The notes: generated by a model not told the origin, from the letters alone. Shown: positions 1 to 9,051, counted from the first letter of the stretch. The stretch is DNA of 64,000 nt from Bacteroides ihuae (GCF_900104585.1 NZ_FNVX01000006.1:1302001-1366000), one strand, 5' to 3'. A program made the numbers and translations.

Positions 1-419
1 CCTCCTTTTGCTTTAAATGCTAATGCGTACATTCTCATTTGTTTTACCATAGATAATAATCCATTACTGCGAGTAGGTGACAAATGCTCTCGTAGTCCTA
101 TTTTGTCAATAAAGTAAAGGTCTGTGTTTAATATTTCATCAGGAGTATGGCCCGAGACAATCTTTATTAGTAAAGCAATAATTCCTTTTACTATAAGAGC
201 ATCACTTTCTGCTTTGAAAATGAGCTTACCTTCTACTTCTTCTGCTTGTAGCCATACACGGCTTTGACAACCTTCTATGAGATTTTGCTCTGTTTTATAT
301 TTTTCGTTCATGGGAGCTTGTTCATTGCCTAAATCAATGAGCAATTGATAGCGATCCATCCAGTCACTGAAATCATTGAATTCTGCAATGATTTCATCTT
401 GTAATTCGTTAATAGACAT
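1..419 (-). CDS. sufE: SufE-family sulfur acceptor protein (3' end cut by window)
   Basis: SufE accepts persulfide sulfur from the cysteine desulfurase SufS and passes it to the SUF Fe-S cluster scaffold in the cytoplasm. The reverse-strand frame opens with MSINELQDEIIAEF and stays open for 139 codons to the window edge without a stop. Cys51 lies in EGCQSRVW, the position and context of the sulfur-accepting cysteine of the family. E. coli SufE is about 138 residues, so only the last few residues should be missing. The start (ATG at 419-417) follows the stop of the next upstream gene by only 6 bp, so it is probably transcribed with the M28-family lipoprotein gene. No sufBCDS genes are visible in the window. 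Confidence 0.88.
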   Translation of the reverse strand, partial: MSINELQDEIIAEFNDFSDWMDRYQLLIDLGNEQAPMNEKYKTEQNLIEGCQSRVWLQAEEVEGKLIFKAESDALIVKGIIALLIKIVSGHTPDEILNTDLYFIDKIGLREHLSPTRSNGLLSMVKQMRMYALAFKAKG

Positions 420-425
420 TCTTTT

Positions 426-1418
426 TTATTTTTCGTTGTAAATTACTTCTAATACAGTTTGTCCAACAGCTTTTAAGGTTGCTTTGTCTATGACATCCAT
501 TGTGTCATTTACCGTATGCCAAAAATATCCAAAACCTCCATCTTTCTGGTCGGTAGGTACGATATCAATACTTGGAATGCGTGCAATAGTGTTCACAAAT
601 AAATGATCGTCGGTTACTCCTCCGCCATCTTCATCGATAAAATAGTTGCCATAGCCTAAACTGTTTGCTTTTTCCCAAACTTTTTGTACCACATTTTTGG
701 CATATTTGTTAGAATAGCTTTCTTTGTAGAAAGTCGCATTCTTCCCTCCAACCATGTCAAATAGAATTCCAAAGCGGGCATTATAACCCTGTACATGTGG
801 ATTCTTGGCCCAATACTGTGTACCTAAACACCAATATTCTTCTTTATGTTTTCCTTCATAAAATTCAGGAGCGCCATAGTCTTCTGCATCGAAAAAGATA
901 ATATCAACCCCCAATTCGGGTTGTTTCTGATTGATGAGACGCGCGATCTCTAATAATGCTCCAACGCCGCTGGCTCCATCATTTGCTCCAAGAATAGGAG
1001 TGTGGTAATTCTTTTCGTCAGGATCGTTGTCAGCCCAAGGACGAGTATCCCAATGAGCAAAAAGGAGTATTCGTTTCTTATTCTCAGGATTATATGAGCC
1101 TATGATGTTGCGGGCTTTTAAAATTTTACCGTCATAGCCAATTAAGTCAGCGTATTGATTGGTAACGGTGGCTCCAAAGTCAGCTAACTTTTTTGCCAGA
1201 TAGTTTCCACAGGCCACATGTTCGGAAGTATTTGGTACCCGTGGACCAAAGTCAACTTGAGCTTTGACATATTGGTATGCGCTATCGGCGTCAAACTCAG
1301 GAGCTTTTACTTGCTGTTCAATACTTTCTGTTTTTTCAGACGATTTCTTGTTGCTTCCACAAGATATTGTCGTGAAAACGACTAAACTCATTAGAGAAAA
1401 CATATAATAACTCTTCAT
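426..1418 (-). CDS. M28-family / glutaminyl-peptide cyclotransferase-like lipoprotein
   Basis: This is a predicted zinc-dependent M28 fold enzyme, 330 residues. It begins with a lipoprotein signal (MKSYYMFSLMSLVVFTTISC, lipid-modified Cys20), so it should be anchored in the envelope facing the periplasm. M28 signatures are visible in order: AHWDTRP (His122, Asp124), GANDGASG (Asp147), FFDAEDYG (around residue 179) and a C-terminal WHTVNDTMD. The WCLGTQYW segment and the overall layout resemble bacterial glutaminyl cyclases, which form N-terminal pyroglutamate, more than classic aminopeptidases. I cannot separate the two from sequence reading alone. A TAATTTTG -7 box lies on the minus strand at 1451-1444, 26 bp before the start, without a clear -33 element. 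Confidence 0.85.
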   Translation of the reverse strand: MKSYYMFSLMSLVVFTTISCGSNKKSSEKTESIEQQVKAPEFDADSAYQYVKAQVDFGPRVPNTSEHVACGNYLAKKLADFGATVTNQYADLIGYDGKILKARNIIGSYNPENKKRILLFAHWDTRPWADNDPDEKNYHTPILGANDGASGVGALLEIARLINQKQPELGVDIIFFDAEDYGAPEFYEGKHKEEYWCLGTQYWAKNPHVQGYNARFGILFDMVGGKNATFYKESYSNKYAKNVVQKVWEKANSLGYGNYFIDEDGGGVTDDHLFVNTIARIPSIDIVPTDQKDGGFGYFWHTVNDTMDVIDKATLKAVGQTVLEVIYNEK

Positions 1419-1486
1419 AGGCTTTATTTTCTTATTTTGGTTTCAAAATTACGGTTTTATTTTTAACTAGCCTCTTTCTTAGACAT

Positions 1487-2392
1487 TTAGAATTTAAGTT
1501 CTACTGATTTTTTGTTAACTGTAAATTCGACTTCCGCTCCATTAATTAATGGTAGGTTTTTTGTTACATGGCCTACCGGGAAGTTAAAGCATATAGGATA
1601 TTTGTACTCCTTTAGCATATCGGCCAGAGCCTCATACAAATTTTTGCCCAAAGAATTGTCTTCCTTGTACTCGGTAAATTGTCCGATGATGAGGCCTGAC
1701 AATTTTTCAAGAACGCCACCTAATTTTAGATTATACATTATTCGTTCTATGGCGTGCGGCCGTTCGCTCACGTCTTCAATGAATAGGATAGTACCTTCGG
1801 CAGGGATATCAAAAGAGGTTCCTCGCAATCCATAGAGGACAGATAAGTTACCTCCTCGTAATATGCCTCGCACTTTTCCTGCCTGGTTTAATTTATGTGG
1901 TTCGCAAGTATATTGTGGTAATTTCCCCCATAAGATGTTCTTTAAGTGGAGTGTACAAGGGTCATCTTCAGCTTCAACACTGAGGTGGTGTGCCATAGGA
2001 GAGTGGAGTGAAGCAAAACCATTCGCTTGAAAAAGGTTGTGCAGTGCAGTTATGTCACTAAAGCCCATGAGCCATTTAGGCTGCTTACGAAAGAGGCTAA
2101 AGTCTATTTTGTCGATGAAGTGTATGGCTCCATATCCTCCTCTGCTGCATAGAATTGCTTTTATGTCGTTGTCGTCCATTGCCGATTGGAAGTCTTCAAG
2201 TCGTTGCTTTATGGTTCCGGCATATAGTCCAAAGGAGCTTTCGGAATGTTTGCCTAAAACCGATTTCAAACCCCAAGAATCGAGTCTCTTTTGTGCACCG
2301 ATTAAAAGATTTTTGTCTATTTTGCTTGAAGGAGATACAATGGCCACTTTATCGCCTTCTTGTAGATATGGAGGTAAGATGAGGCTACTCAT
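1487..2392 (-). CDS. LD-carboxypeptidase (peptidase S66, LdcA/MccF family)
   Basis: S66 serine carboxypeptidases remove the terminal D-Ala from murein tetrapeptides during peptidoglycan recycling; MccF relatives hydrolyse microcin C. The protein is 301 residues from the chosen start MSSLILPPYL. An ATG 12 codons further upstream is in frame, but it adds a poorly conserved leader (MCTFASIIKL). The predicted triad is present: Ser112 in GFSDIT, Glu206 in FIEDVSE and His275 in FPVGHV. The SRGGYG motif of the family (residues 83-88) is also present. There is no signal peptide, so a cytoplasmic recycling role is most likely. Its 3' end lies 68 bp before the M28 lipoprotein start, and the two could share a transcript. 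Confidence 0.88.
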   Translation of the reverse strand: MSSLILPPYLQEGDKVAIVSPSSKIDKNLLIGAQKRLDSWGLKSVLGKHSESSFGLYAGTIKQRLEDFQSAMDDNDIKAILCSRGGYGAIHFIDKIDFSLFRKQPKWLMGFSDITALHNLFQANGFASLHSPMAHHLSVEAEDDPCTLHLKNILWGKLPQYTCEPHKLNQAGKVRGILRGGNLSVLYGLRGTSFDIPAEGTILFIEDVSERPHAIERIMYNLKLGGVLEKLSGLIIGQFTEYKEDNSLGKNLYEALADMLKEYKYPICFNFPVGHVTKNLPLINGAEVEFTVNKKSVELKF

Positions 2393-2573
2393 GATACATA
2401 GTTTTATGATTGATGCAAAAGTACACAAAAAAATATTATTTTATCGTTTGAATTGCTGATCTGTAGTGAAACAATTATAATATGTTAGAATGCAATGTTT
2501 TTAGTCCCTGTTTTTATTTGAGAATGATCTATTATCCAATGATTTTTCTGATATTTGCTAAAAATCGAACTTT

Positions 2574-3488
2574 ATGAAACCAATTCTGAACTTTAATCAG
2601 TTAACGGCTCACCTGAGAACGCTTAACGAAAGAAAACGAGTTGCCGTGGTTTGTGCCAACGATCCAAATACTGAATATGCTATAGTGCGTGCAATAGAGG
2701 AGGGGTTTGCGGAGTTTCTACTTATTGGAGATTCAACAGTATTAAAGAAATATCCTGCATTGGAGAAATATCCAGAATATATAAAAGTAATGCATGTTGA
2801 GAACCCTGATGAGGCGTCTGTAGAAGCTGTTAAAGCTGTCCGTGAAAATCAGGCAGACATTCTCATGAAAGGGATTGTTAATACTGATAATCTGCTGCGT
2901 GCAATCTTGGACAAAGATAAAGGTTTACTACCTGCAGGAAAAGTCTTGACGCATTTGGCTGTTATGCAGATCCCATCTTATCATAAGTTGCTCTTTTTTT
3001 CGGATGCAGCAGTAATTCCCAGACCTACTTTGCAACAGCGGATTGAAATGATTTGGTACGCTATACATATTTGTCATAATTTTGGCATCAACAAACCGCG
3101 TATTGCATTGATACATTGTACAGAGAAAGTGAGTGCGAAATTTCCTCATTCACTTGATTATGTTAACATTGTAGAGCTGGCAGATGCTGGAGAGTTTGGA
3201 GATGTTATAATAGATGGTCCGCTGGATGTGTTAACTTCTTGTGAGCGAGAAAGTGGTGATATTAAAGGAATCTACTCTCCTATTGAAGGGCAGGCTGACG
3301 TACTTATTTTCCCTAATATAGAGTCTGGTAACACATTCTATAAATCAGTTAGTTTGTTTGCTAAAGCTGAGATGGCTGGTGTGCTTCAAGGGCCTGTTTG
3401 TCCGGTTGTATTACCTTCGCGAAGTGATTCCGGCTTGTCTAAATATAACAGTCTTGCCATGGCCTGTCTCATTTGTAATAAAAAATAA
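2574..3488 (+). CDS. ptb: phosphate butyryltransferase-like protein (Ptb)
   Basis: This is a 304-residue member of the phosphate acetyl/butyryltransferase family, which exchanges CoA and phosphate on an acyl group (acyl-CoA + Pi to acyl phosphate + CoA). Family features include the N-terminal KRVAVVCANDP strand, MKGIVNTDNLLRAIL, and the C-terminal block from IIDGPLDV to the VLPSRSDSG end. The next gene is butyrate kinase, starting one base after the stop, which makes a two-gene unit able to turn butyryl-CoA or branched acyl-CoA into free acid plus ATP. In Bacteroides such pairs are usually linked to isobutyrate/isovalerate metabolism, but chain-length specificity cannot be read from the sequence. 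Codon use looks like that of its neighbours. Confidence 0.85.
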   Translation: MKPILNFNQLTAHLRTLNERKRVAVVCANDPNTEYAIVRAIEEGFAEFLLIGDSTVLKKYPALEKYPEYIKVMHVENPDEASVEAVKAVRENQADILMKGIVNTDNLLRAILDKDKGLLPAGKVLTHLAVMQIPSYHKLLFFSDAAVIPRPTLQQRIEMIWYAIHICHNFGINKPRIALIHCTEKVSAKFPHSLDYVNIVELADAGEFGDVIIDGPLDVLTSCERESGDIKGIYSPIEGQADVLIFPNIESGNTFYKSVSLFAKAEMAGVLQGPVCPVVLPSRSDSGLSKYNSLAMACLICNKK

Positions 3489-3489
3489 G

Positions 3490-4551
3490 ATGAAAATATT
3501 AGCAATTAATCCAGGCTCTACTTCTACAAAGATAGCTGTTTATGAAGACGGCATTTCTATATTAGTTTCTAATATTCGTCATAGTGTAGAAGAGCTTAGT
3601 GCTTTTTCTCGTATTATAGATCAGTTTGACTTTCGGAAATCACTGGTGATGCAGGCATTGAAAACGAATCATATTTCTTTTCAGTTTAATGCTGTTATTG
3701 GTCGTGGTGGTTTGATGAAACCGCTTCAAGGAGGAGTGTACGAAGTGAACGAAAAGATGAAGCATGATACACTTTATGCTATGCGCTCTCATGCCTGTAA
3801 TCTTGGTGGGCTGATTGCTTCTGATTTGGCCGCTCAGATACCCGGTTGCCGTGCTTTTATTGCCGACCCCGGTGTTGTGGATGAGTTGGATGATATTGCT
3901 CGTATTACTGGGTCACCACTACTCCCTCGTGTTTCTATTTTTCATGCATTAAATCATAAAGCTGTCGCAAGACGTTACGCGAAAGAAAATGGCGCTGTCT
4001 ACGAGAATCTTAACCTGATTATCTGCCATTTAGGAGGAGGTATTTCCGTAGCTGTCCATCGTTCGGGCAAGGCTGTAGATGTTAATAATGCGCTGGATGG
4101 TGATGGACCTTTTTCGCCTGAACGAGCCGGAACACTTCCGGCTGGTCAGTTAATAGATCTTTGTTATACCGGAAAGTTTACGAGTGAAGAACTAAAAAAA
4201 CGAATCTCCGGTCGGGCGGGATTGGCCGCTCATTTAGGTACTACGGATGTGCCTTTGGTTATTAAATCAATAGAAAATGGTGACACTAGGGCCCAACTGG
4301 TGATGGATGCAATGATCTATAATATAGCAAAAAGTATTGGTGCTGCTAGTGTGGCTCTTTATGGTAAAATAGATGCTATTTTGCTGACTGGTGGTATGGC
4401 TCATTCTGATTATGTGATTTCTCGAATAAAAGAACGTACCTCGTTTTTAGCTCCGATCGTCGTTTATCCGGGTGAGGATGAGATGGAAGCTCTCGCAACT
4501 AGTGCATTAGGAGCTTTGACTGGTGAATTTCCTATTAAAGAATACCAGTAA
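3490..4551 (+). CDS. buk: butyrate kinase (acetokinase family)
   Basis: Butyrate kinase transfers phosphate from acyl phosphate to ADP, giving the carboxylate and ATP. The chosen ATG at 3490 gives a 353-residue protein that opens with the nucleotide-fold motif ILAINPGSTSTKIAV. An upstream in-frame start inside ptb would give a meaningless leader, so I reject it. Other family motifs are IGRGGLMKPLQGG, ICHLGGGISVAVH (phosphate loop), LDGDGPFSPERAGTLP and ILLTGGMAHS. These favour butyrate/branched-chain kinase over acetate kinase. The ATG follows the ptb stop by one base, so the two are likely translated from one message. About 300 bp without a gene follow before the convergent pnp. Confidence 0.9.
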   Translation: MKILAINPGSTSTKIAVYEDGISILVSNIRHSVEELSAFSRIIDQFDFRKSLVMQALKTNHISFQFNAVIGRGGLMKPLQGGVYEVNEKMKHDTLYAMRSHACNLGGLIASDLAAQIPGCRAFIADPGVVDELDDIARITGSPLLPRVSIFHALNHKAVARRYAKENGAVYENLNLIICHLGGGISVAVHRSGKAVDVNNALDGDGPFSPERAGTLPAGQLIDLCYTGKFTSEELKKRISGRAGLAAHLGTTDVPLVIKSIENGDTRAQLVMDAMIYNIAKSIGAASVALYGKIDAILLTGGMAHSDYVISRIKERTSFLAPIVVYPGEDEMEALATSALGALTGEFPIKEYQ

Positions 4552-4693
4552 GTATTTTGTTTGCCCTCAGTACGCTTAACAAAGGCATCGTTTCTCTTTT
4601 TCAGGACTAAAATGTTCTTCTTTTGATGTTAAAAGAATAAGTTTTAGATGAGAAAATTCATTCAAAAGAAATTTTCTCATATCTTTGCTGCTG

Positions 4694-4775
4694 TGTTAAG
4701 TTAATAAATTGATTAAGGTCGATTTTTGACTGTTTCGAATCGGAAAGTATGGGGGTACTTTCCGATTCTCTTTTT
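4694..4775 (+). ncRNA. candidate small RNA between buk and pnp
   Basis: A -7-like box TATCTTTG sits at 4680-4687. About 55 nt later there is a very strong hairpin (13-bp stem, 4737-4749 with 4756-4768, G-rich 6-nt loop) followed by a T-rich tract. This would define an RNA of roughly 80 nt starting near 4694. No open reading frame of note lies inside. A clear -33 TTG element is missing, and the -7 box directly follows another inverted repeat (4649-4658 with 4670-4679). The hairpin could instead be a distant terminator for ptb-buk, so the call is tentative. Confidence 0.3.
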
Positions 4776-4793
4776 ATTTATTTTCCAGAAAAT

Positions 4794-4832
4794 AAAAAAG
4801 CTTGGCTGCCAAAGGGGTAGCCAAGCTTTTTT
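4794..4832. terminator. bidirectional terminator between buk and pnp
   Basis: Near-perfect inverted repeat (4794-4810 with 4816-4832) around the core GCTTGGCT...AGCCAAGC, flanked by A6 on one side and T6 on the other. On the minus strand it lies about 20 nt after the pnp stop and is the obvious terminator of pnp. On the plus strand it would back up the hairpin at 4737-4768. Confidence 0.85.
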
Positions 4833-4850
4833 ATATATAAGAGTTGTTAC

Positions 4851-6977
4851 TTATTTTTTCTCTGGGCGAGGAAGTAAAACCTTTCTTGATAGTTTAAATT
4901 TACCTGTTTTAGGATCAATTTCAATCAATTTCACTTCAATCTCATCACCTTCTTTGATGCCGAGTTCTTCTACCGTTTCAAGGCGTTTCCAATCCATTTC
5001 TGAGATATGGAGCAAACCGTCTCTTCCAGGAAGGAATTCTACAAATGCTCCGTATGGCATGATGGAACGAATTTTACCTTTATATACTTCACCTACTTCA
5101 GGGACTGATACAATGCCTTTGATGATGCGTATTGCATTTTCAATAGCTTGTTTGTTTGTACCTGCTATCTCGATTCTGCCTATGCCGTCAACCTCTTCAA
5201 TAGTAATTGTAGCGCCAGTCTCTTCCTGCATTCCTTGAATAATCTTTCCACCAGGGCCGATTATTGCTCCAATGAATTCTTTCGGAATAGTCAGCGTTTC
5301 TATACGAGGTGCATGATCTTTCAGCTCAGCATGTGGCTCTTCTATTGTTTCCAATATCTTTCCGAGGATATGCATACGTCCTTCTTTGGCTTGATTAAGA
5401 GCACGTTCCAAGATTTCAAATGATAAACCGTCTACTTTGATATCCATCTGAGTAGCGGTAATACCATCTTTCGTTCCTGTTACTTTGAAGTCCATGTCTC
5501 CCAAGTGATCTTCATCGCCGAGAATATCAGAAAGTACAGCGTATTTTTCTTCTCCTGCGTTCTTGATTAGTCCCATAGCAATACCTGATACAGGTTTCTT
5601 AATCTTAACTCCAGCATCCATCAAAGCCAGTGTACCAGCGCAAACAGTAGCCATAGAAGAAGAACCATTTGATTCAAGAATTTCGGATACTACACGTACT
5701 ACATATGGGTAGTTGTCCGGAATCATTTTCTTAAGTGCTCTGTGAGCAAGGTTTCCATGTCCGATTTCACGTCTACCAACGCCACGTTGTGCCTTCGCTT
5801 CACCTGTAGAGAAGGGAGGGAAGTTATAGTGTAGTAAAAAACGCTCTTTTCCATGAAACAATACATCGTCGATTGTTTTCTCGTCCATTTTGGTACCGAG
5901 TGTAACAGATGTAAGAGATTGTGTTTCTCCACGTGTGAAGATAGCAGATCCGTGAGGTCCAGGTAGATAACCGATTTCACTCCAAATAGGGCGAATTTCT
6001 GTTGTCTTGCGTCCATCGAGGCGTTTGCCTTCATCTAAAATACAGCGGCGCATAGCCTCTTTTTCCACATCGTGGTAGTATTTATCAATGAGTGCACCTT
6101 TTGCAGCTAATTCTTCTTCACTAAGAGTTGCTTTGAACTCGTTGCGAATTGCTTTAAACGCGTCTTCGCGTTCATGCTTATTTTTGTTGCCTGATTCTGC
6201 AATTGCATACGCCTTAGCATAACAAGCATTATGAACGGATTCACGAAGTTCTTCGTCATTCACTTCATGGCAATATTCGCGTTTTACGGCTTTACCAACT
6301 TCTTCAGTTAGCTCCATTTGAGCTTTGCAATGAATTTTGATCGCTTCATGGGCAATTTTCATGGCTTCCAGTAATTCAGCTTCAGAGACTTCACTCATCT
6401 CGCCTTCTACCATCATGATATTTTCGTAGGTAGCAGCTACCATAATGTCCATGTCTGCTTTTGCCAGTTGTTCGAAAGACGGATTGATTACATATTGACC
6501 AGCAATACGTGCAACACGAACCTCTGAAATTGGCCCATTGAATGGGATATCTGAAACGGCTAATGCAGCAGATGCTGCAAGCCCAGCTAGAGCGTCTGGC
6601 ATATCAACACCATCAGCTGAAAAGAGGATGATATTTACGTATACCTCAGCGTGATAATTGTCTGGGAATAAAGGACGAAGAGCGCGGTCAACAAGGCGAC
6701 AAGTAAGAATTTCATTATCAGAGGCTCTTCCCTCTCTTTTGGTGAAACCGCCTGGGAAGCGGCCGAATGCAGCGTATTTTTCTTTATACTCTACCTGTAA
6801 AGGCATAAAATCTGTTCCGGGAACGGCATCTTTAGCGGCACAAACAGTAGCAAGCAGCATGGTATTTCCCATACGCAGCATGACGGAACCGTCAGCCTGT
6901 TTTGCCAATTTTCCCGTTTCGAGTGTGATGGTTCTGCCATCTCCCAACTCGATCGTTTTAACAATTGGGTTAATCAT
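4851..6977 (-). CDS. pnp: polyribonucleotide nucleotidyltransferase (PNPase)
   Basis: PNPase degrades RNA 3'-to-5' phosphorolytically in the cytoplasm and can also add tails. The 708 residues match the usual length. Order of domains: RNase PH core 1 (about 1-230; [23 protein letters not shown]), an all-helical linker, RNase PH core 2 (about 315-545; [23 protein letters not shown]), a KH domain around 555-620 ([14 protein letters not shown]) and an S1 domain around 625-695 ([20 protein letters not shown]). The gene is monocistronic here. Its terminator is at 4832-4794, and a TATATTTG -7-like box lies on the minus strand at 7024-7017 with no clear -33 element. The long forward-strand reading frame opposite its 3' end is a shadow. 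Confidence 0.97.
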   Translation of the reverse strand: MINPIVKTIELGDGRTITLETGKLAKQADGSVMLRMGNTMLLATVCAAKDAVPGTDFMPLQVEYKEKYAAFGRFPGGFTKREGRASDNEILTCRLVDRALRPLFPDNYHAEVYVNIILFSADGVDMPDALAGLAASAALAVSDIPFNGPISEVRVARIAGQYVINPSFEQLAKADMDIMVAATYENIMMVEGEMSEVSEAELLEAMKIAHEAIKIHCKAQMELTEEVGKAVKREYCHEVNDEELRESVHNACYAKAYAIAESGNKNKHEREDAFKAIRNEFKATLSEEELAAKGALIDKYYHDVEKEAMRRCILDEGKRLDGRKTTEIRPIWSEIGYLPGPHGSAIFTRGETQSLTSVTLGTKMDEKTIDDVLFHGKERFLLHYNFPPFSTGEAKAQRGVGRREIGHGNLAHRALKKMIPDNYPYVVRVVSEILESNGSSSMATVCAGTLALMDAGVKIKKPVSGIAMGLIKNAGEEKYAVLSDILGDEDHLGDMDFKVTGTKDGITATQMDIKVDGLSFEILERALNQAKEGRMHILGKILETIEEPHAELKDHAPRIETLTIPKEFIGAIIGPGGKIIQGMQEETGATITIEEVDGIGRIEIAGTNKQAIENAIRIIKGIVSVPEVGEVYKGKIRSIMPYGAFVEFLPGRDGLLHISEMDWKRLETVEELGIKEGDEIEVKLIEIDPKTGKFKLSRKVLLPRPEKK

Positions 6978-7116
6978 AAAAAATGTTTTATCTATATCTT
7001 TCTTTCAAAATTCGTGCAAATATATACATTTATCGTTCTAATATACTGGAAATGAGATAAAAAGTTACTTTTAGTTTGTTTTTTTTTATTATAGAGTGAA
7101 GAACCGTGCAAAATGC

Positions 7117-7146
7117 TTTGACTAATCTTGAAAAGGAGTATATTTG
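7117..7146 (+). promoter_or_regulatory. Bacteroides-type promoter of the 7172 lipoprotein gene
   Basis: TTTG at 7117-7120, an 18-bp spacer, then TATATTTG at 7139-7146 match the Bacteroides housekeeping -33/-7 pattern. Expected start of transcription is around 7153, leaving a leader of about 20 nt. Confidence 0.75.
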
Positions 7147-7171
7147 CAGACTAAAATAACAAGCATAAAAT

Positions 7172-8323
7172 ATGAAGAAAGTATCTTTAGTTGCTCTTGC
7201 AGTACTGTTGCTTAGTTCTTGCAATACTGATCCTAAATTTAATGTGAAAGGAGAAATCTCCGGTGCTGATGGGAAAATGCTTTATCTGGAAGCTTCCGGA
7301 CTTGAAGGAATTGTACCTCTTGATTCTGTTAAGTTAAAAAAAGATGGAACTTTTAGTTTTAAAGAGCTTCGTCCGGAATCCCCTGAATTTTATCGTTTGA
7401 GGTTGGATGAAAAGGTCATAAACTTTTCTGTTGACTCAACCGAAACCATTTCGGTAAAAGCTCCTTATGTAGACTTTACTACTGCTTATTCAGTTGAAGG
7501 TTCTAATAATTGTACGAAGATAAAGGAACTTACTCTAAAACAAATTAAATTGCAATCAGATGTTGATGTTTTAGTTAAAGGATTGCAATCGAATGCAATT
7601 GCCAATGATGTTTTTGAAGATAGTTTGTCAATGGTTCTGAAAAGATACAAAGATGATGTGAAAATCAATTATATATTCTCTGCTCCAAATACTACAGCGG
7701 CTTATTTTGCTTTGTTCCAGAAGTTGAATAATTACTTGATATTTGATCCGTTGAATAGTAAAGAGGATGTTAAATGCTTTGCTGCAGTAGCTACTAGTCT
7801 TAATAACTTATACCCACATGCTAACCGCTCTGAAAATCTCTACAATATTGTTATAAAAGGGATGAAAAACACTCGTACCCCTCAACAAAAAACATTAGAG
7901 CTTCCTAAATCTAAAATTTTGGAAACAGGCGTGATAGATGTTGTATTGAGAGATTTAAAAGGGAACTTGCGCAAGTTGAGTGATTTGAAAGGTAAAGTTG
8001 TGCTGTTGGATTTCACCATCTATCAGAGTGCTGTATCGTCTGCACATAATTTCACGTTACGTGATTTATATAATAAATATGCTTCTCAAGGTTTCGAGAT
8101 TTATCAAGTTTCTCTAGATGCTGACGAGCATTTTTGGAAATCTTCAGTAGATAATCTACCTTGGATTTGTGTTCGTGATGCAAATGGAGTTTATTCTACT
8201 ATCGCTAGTATTTATAATGTGAAGCAAGTGCCTGCTTACTTTCTTGTGAACAAAAACAATGATTTAAGTGCGCGTGGCGAAAATCTGAAAGATTTAGATG
8301 CCGCAATTAAAGCATTGCTCTAA
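7172..8323 (+). CDS. DUF4369/thioredoxin-like lipoprotein lacking the CxxC site
   Basis: This is a 383-residue predicted lipoprotein (MKKVSLVALAVLLLSSC, Cys17). The N-terminal third (FNVKGEISGADGKMLYLEA...) has the DUF4369 style common in Bacteroidetes thiol-disulfide proteins. The C-terminal ~130 residues have the AhpC/TSA-TlpA layout: LRDLKGNLRKLSDLKGKVVLLDF, then strands and YNVKQVPAYFLVN with the cis-Pro loop. Where family members have WCxxC, this one reads DFTIYQSAVSSAH, so both redox cysteines are absent and it should not act as a disulfide reductase. A binding or structural role in the periplasm is possible. The gene stands alone behind its own promoter. Confidence 0.85.
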   Translation: MKKVSLVALAVLLLSSCNTDPKFNVKGEISGADGKMLYLEASGLEGIVPLDSVKLKKDGTFSFKELRPESPEFYRLRLDEKVINFSVDSTETISVKAPYVDFTTAYSVEGSNNCTKIKELTLKQIKLQSDVDVLVKGLQSNAIANDVFEDSLSMVLKRYKDDVKINYIFSAPNTTAAYFALFQKLNNYLIFDPLNSKEDVKCFAAVATSLNNLYPHANRSENLYNIVIKGMKNTRTPQQKTLELPKSKILETGVIDVVLRDLKGNLRKLSDLKGKVVLLDFTIYQSAVSSAHNFTLRDLYNKYASQGFEIYQVSLDADEHFWKSSVDNLPWICVRDANGVYSTIASIYNVKQVPAYFLVNKNNDLSARGENLKDLDAAIKALL

Positions 8324-8377
8324 GTTGTTATAAGTGAGAAGATACTGTTAAATATGTTTCATAGCATCTGTTTTTAC

Positions 8378-8408
8378 TTGACACGTATTGTTTAAAGTAT
8401 TACATTTG
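8378..8408 (+). promoter_or_regulatory. promoter of greA leader
   Basis: TTG at 8378-8380 (within TTGAC), a 20-bp spacer and TACATTTG at 8401-8408 give a good Bacteroides promoter. Transcription would start near 8415, upstream of a hairpin plus T tract (8432-8462), with greA beginning at 8506. Confidence 0.7.
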
Positions 8409-8431
8409 CCAAAGAAAGAATTGAGAGAGGG

Positions 8432-8462
8432 TTCCAGCATATCCATGTTGGAATTCTTTTTT
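8432..8462 (+). terminator. terminator-like hairpin inside the greA leader
   Basis: A 9-bp stem (8432-8440 with 8445-8453, one G-U pair, 4-nt loop ATCC) is followed at once by TTCTTTTTT. It lies downstream of the promoter at 8378-8408 and upstream of greA, so it would terminate part of the greA transcripts. It could also end read-through from the 7172 gene. Confidence 0.7.
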
Positions 8463-8505
8463 GTTTTATATGACCGTTATAATAATTAAGTAAGGAGGAA
8501 ATGTT

Positions 8506-8970
8506 ATGGCTTATATGTCTGAAGAAGGTTACAAAAGGCTAGTTGAAGAACTTAGAGTGTTGGAGACTGTTAATCGTCCTGAGATGTCAAGGCAGATAGC
8601 AGAAGCTAGAGACAAAGGTGACTTGTCTGAAAATGCAGAATACGATGCGGCTAAAGAAGCTCAAGGTATGTTGGAAATGAAGATCAATAAATTGAAAATG
8701 ATTATTTCTAATGCTAAAATCATTGACGAGTCTAAATTGACGACCGATTCGGTGCAAATACTTAGTAAAGTCGAATTGAAGAACCTGAAAAACGGCACGA
8801 AGATGGTTTATACTATCGTGTCGGAAAGTGAAGCAAACCTAAAAGAAGGTAAGCTGTCTGTAAGTACCCCTATTGCTCAGGGCCTACTTGGAAAGAAAGT
8901 TGGTGATGTTACTGAAATTCAAGTTCCGCAAGGCACAGTGCACCTTGAAATTATGAACATCTCTTTTTAA
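8506..8970 (+). CDS. greA: transcription elongation factor GreA
   Basis: GreA enters the secondary channel of RNA polymerase and stimulates cleavage of backtracked transcripts. The protein is 154 residues, close to the usual 158. The N-terminal coiled coil is clear, with the tip sequence GDLSENAEYDAA; Asp39 and Glu42 are the acidic residues that position Mg2+. The globular C-terminal domain ends with the VGDVTEIQVPQGTVHLEI segment. An unusually strong Shine-Dalgarno for this organism (AAGGAGG, about 8 nt before the ATG) supports the start. The leader carries its own terminator-like hairpin, described separately. Confidence 0.96.
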   Translation: MAYMSEEGYKRLVEELRVLETVNRPEMSRQIAEARDKGDLSENAEYDAAKEAQGMLEMKINKLKMIISNAKIIDESKLTTDSVQILSKVELKNLKNGTKMVYTIVSESEANLKEGKLSVSTPIAQGLLGKKVGDVTEIQVPQGTVHLEIMNISF

Positions 8971-8982
8971 AAGAAAGTCTAA

Positions 8983-9015
8983 GGTTGAAAATCGTATGGT
9001 TTTCAGCCTTTTTTT
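8983..9015 (+). terminator. greA terminator
   Basis: A 9-bp stem (8983-8991 with 9000-9008, one G-U) and a T7 tract begin 12 nt after the greA stop. Confidence 0.85.
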
Positions 9016-9051
9016 ATATATATCTAGAGTATCGGTTTTATAGAAATGTTT

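Noticed and set aside
4726-5238. Forward-strand ORF of 170 codons opposite the pnp 3' end
   Set aside because: It runs antisense through the conserved S1/KH part of pnp and both terminators, and its composition is a shadow of the pnp codons.
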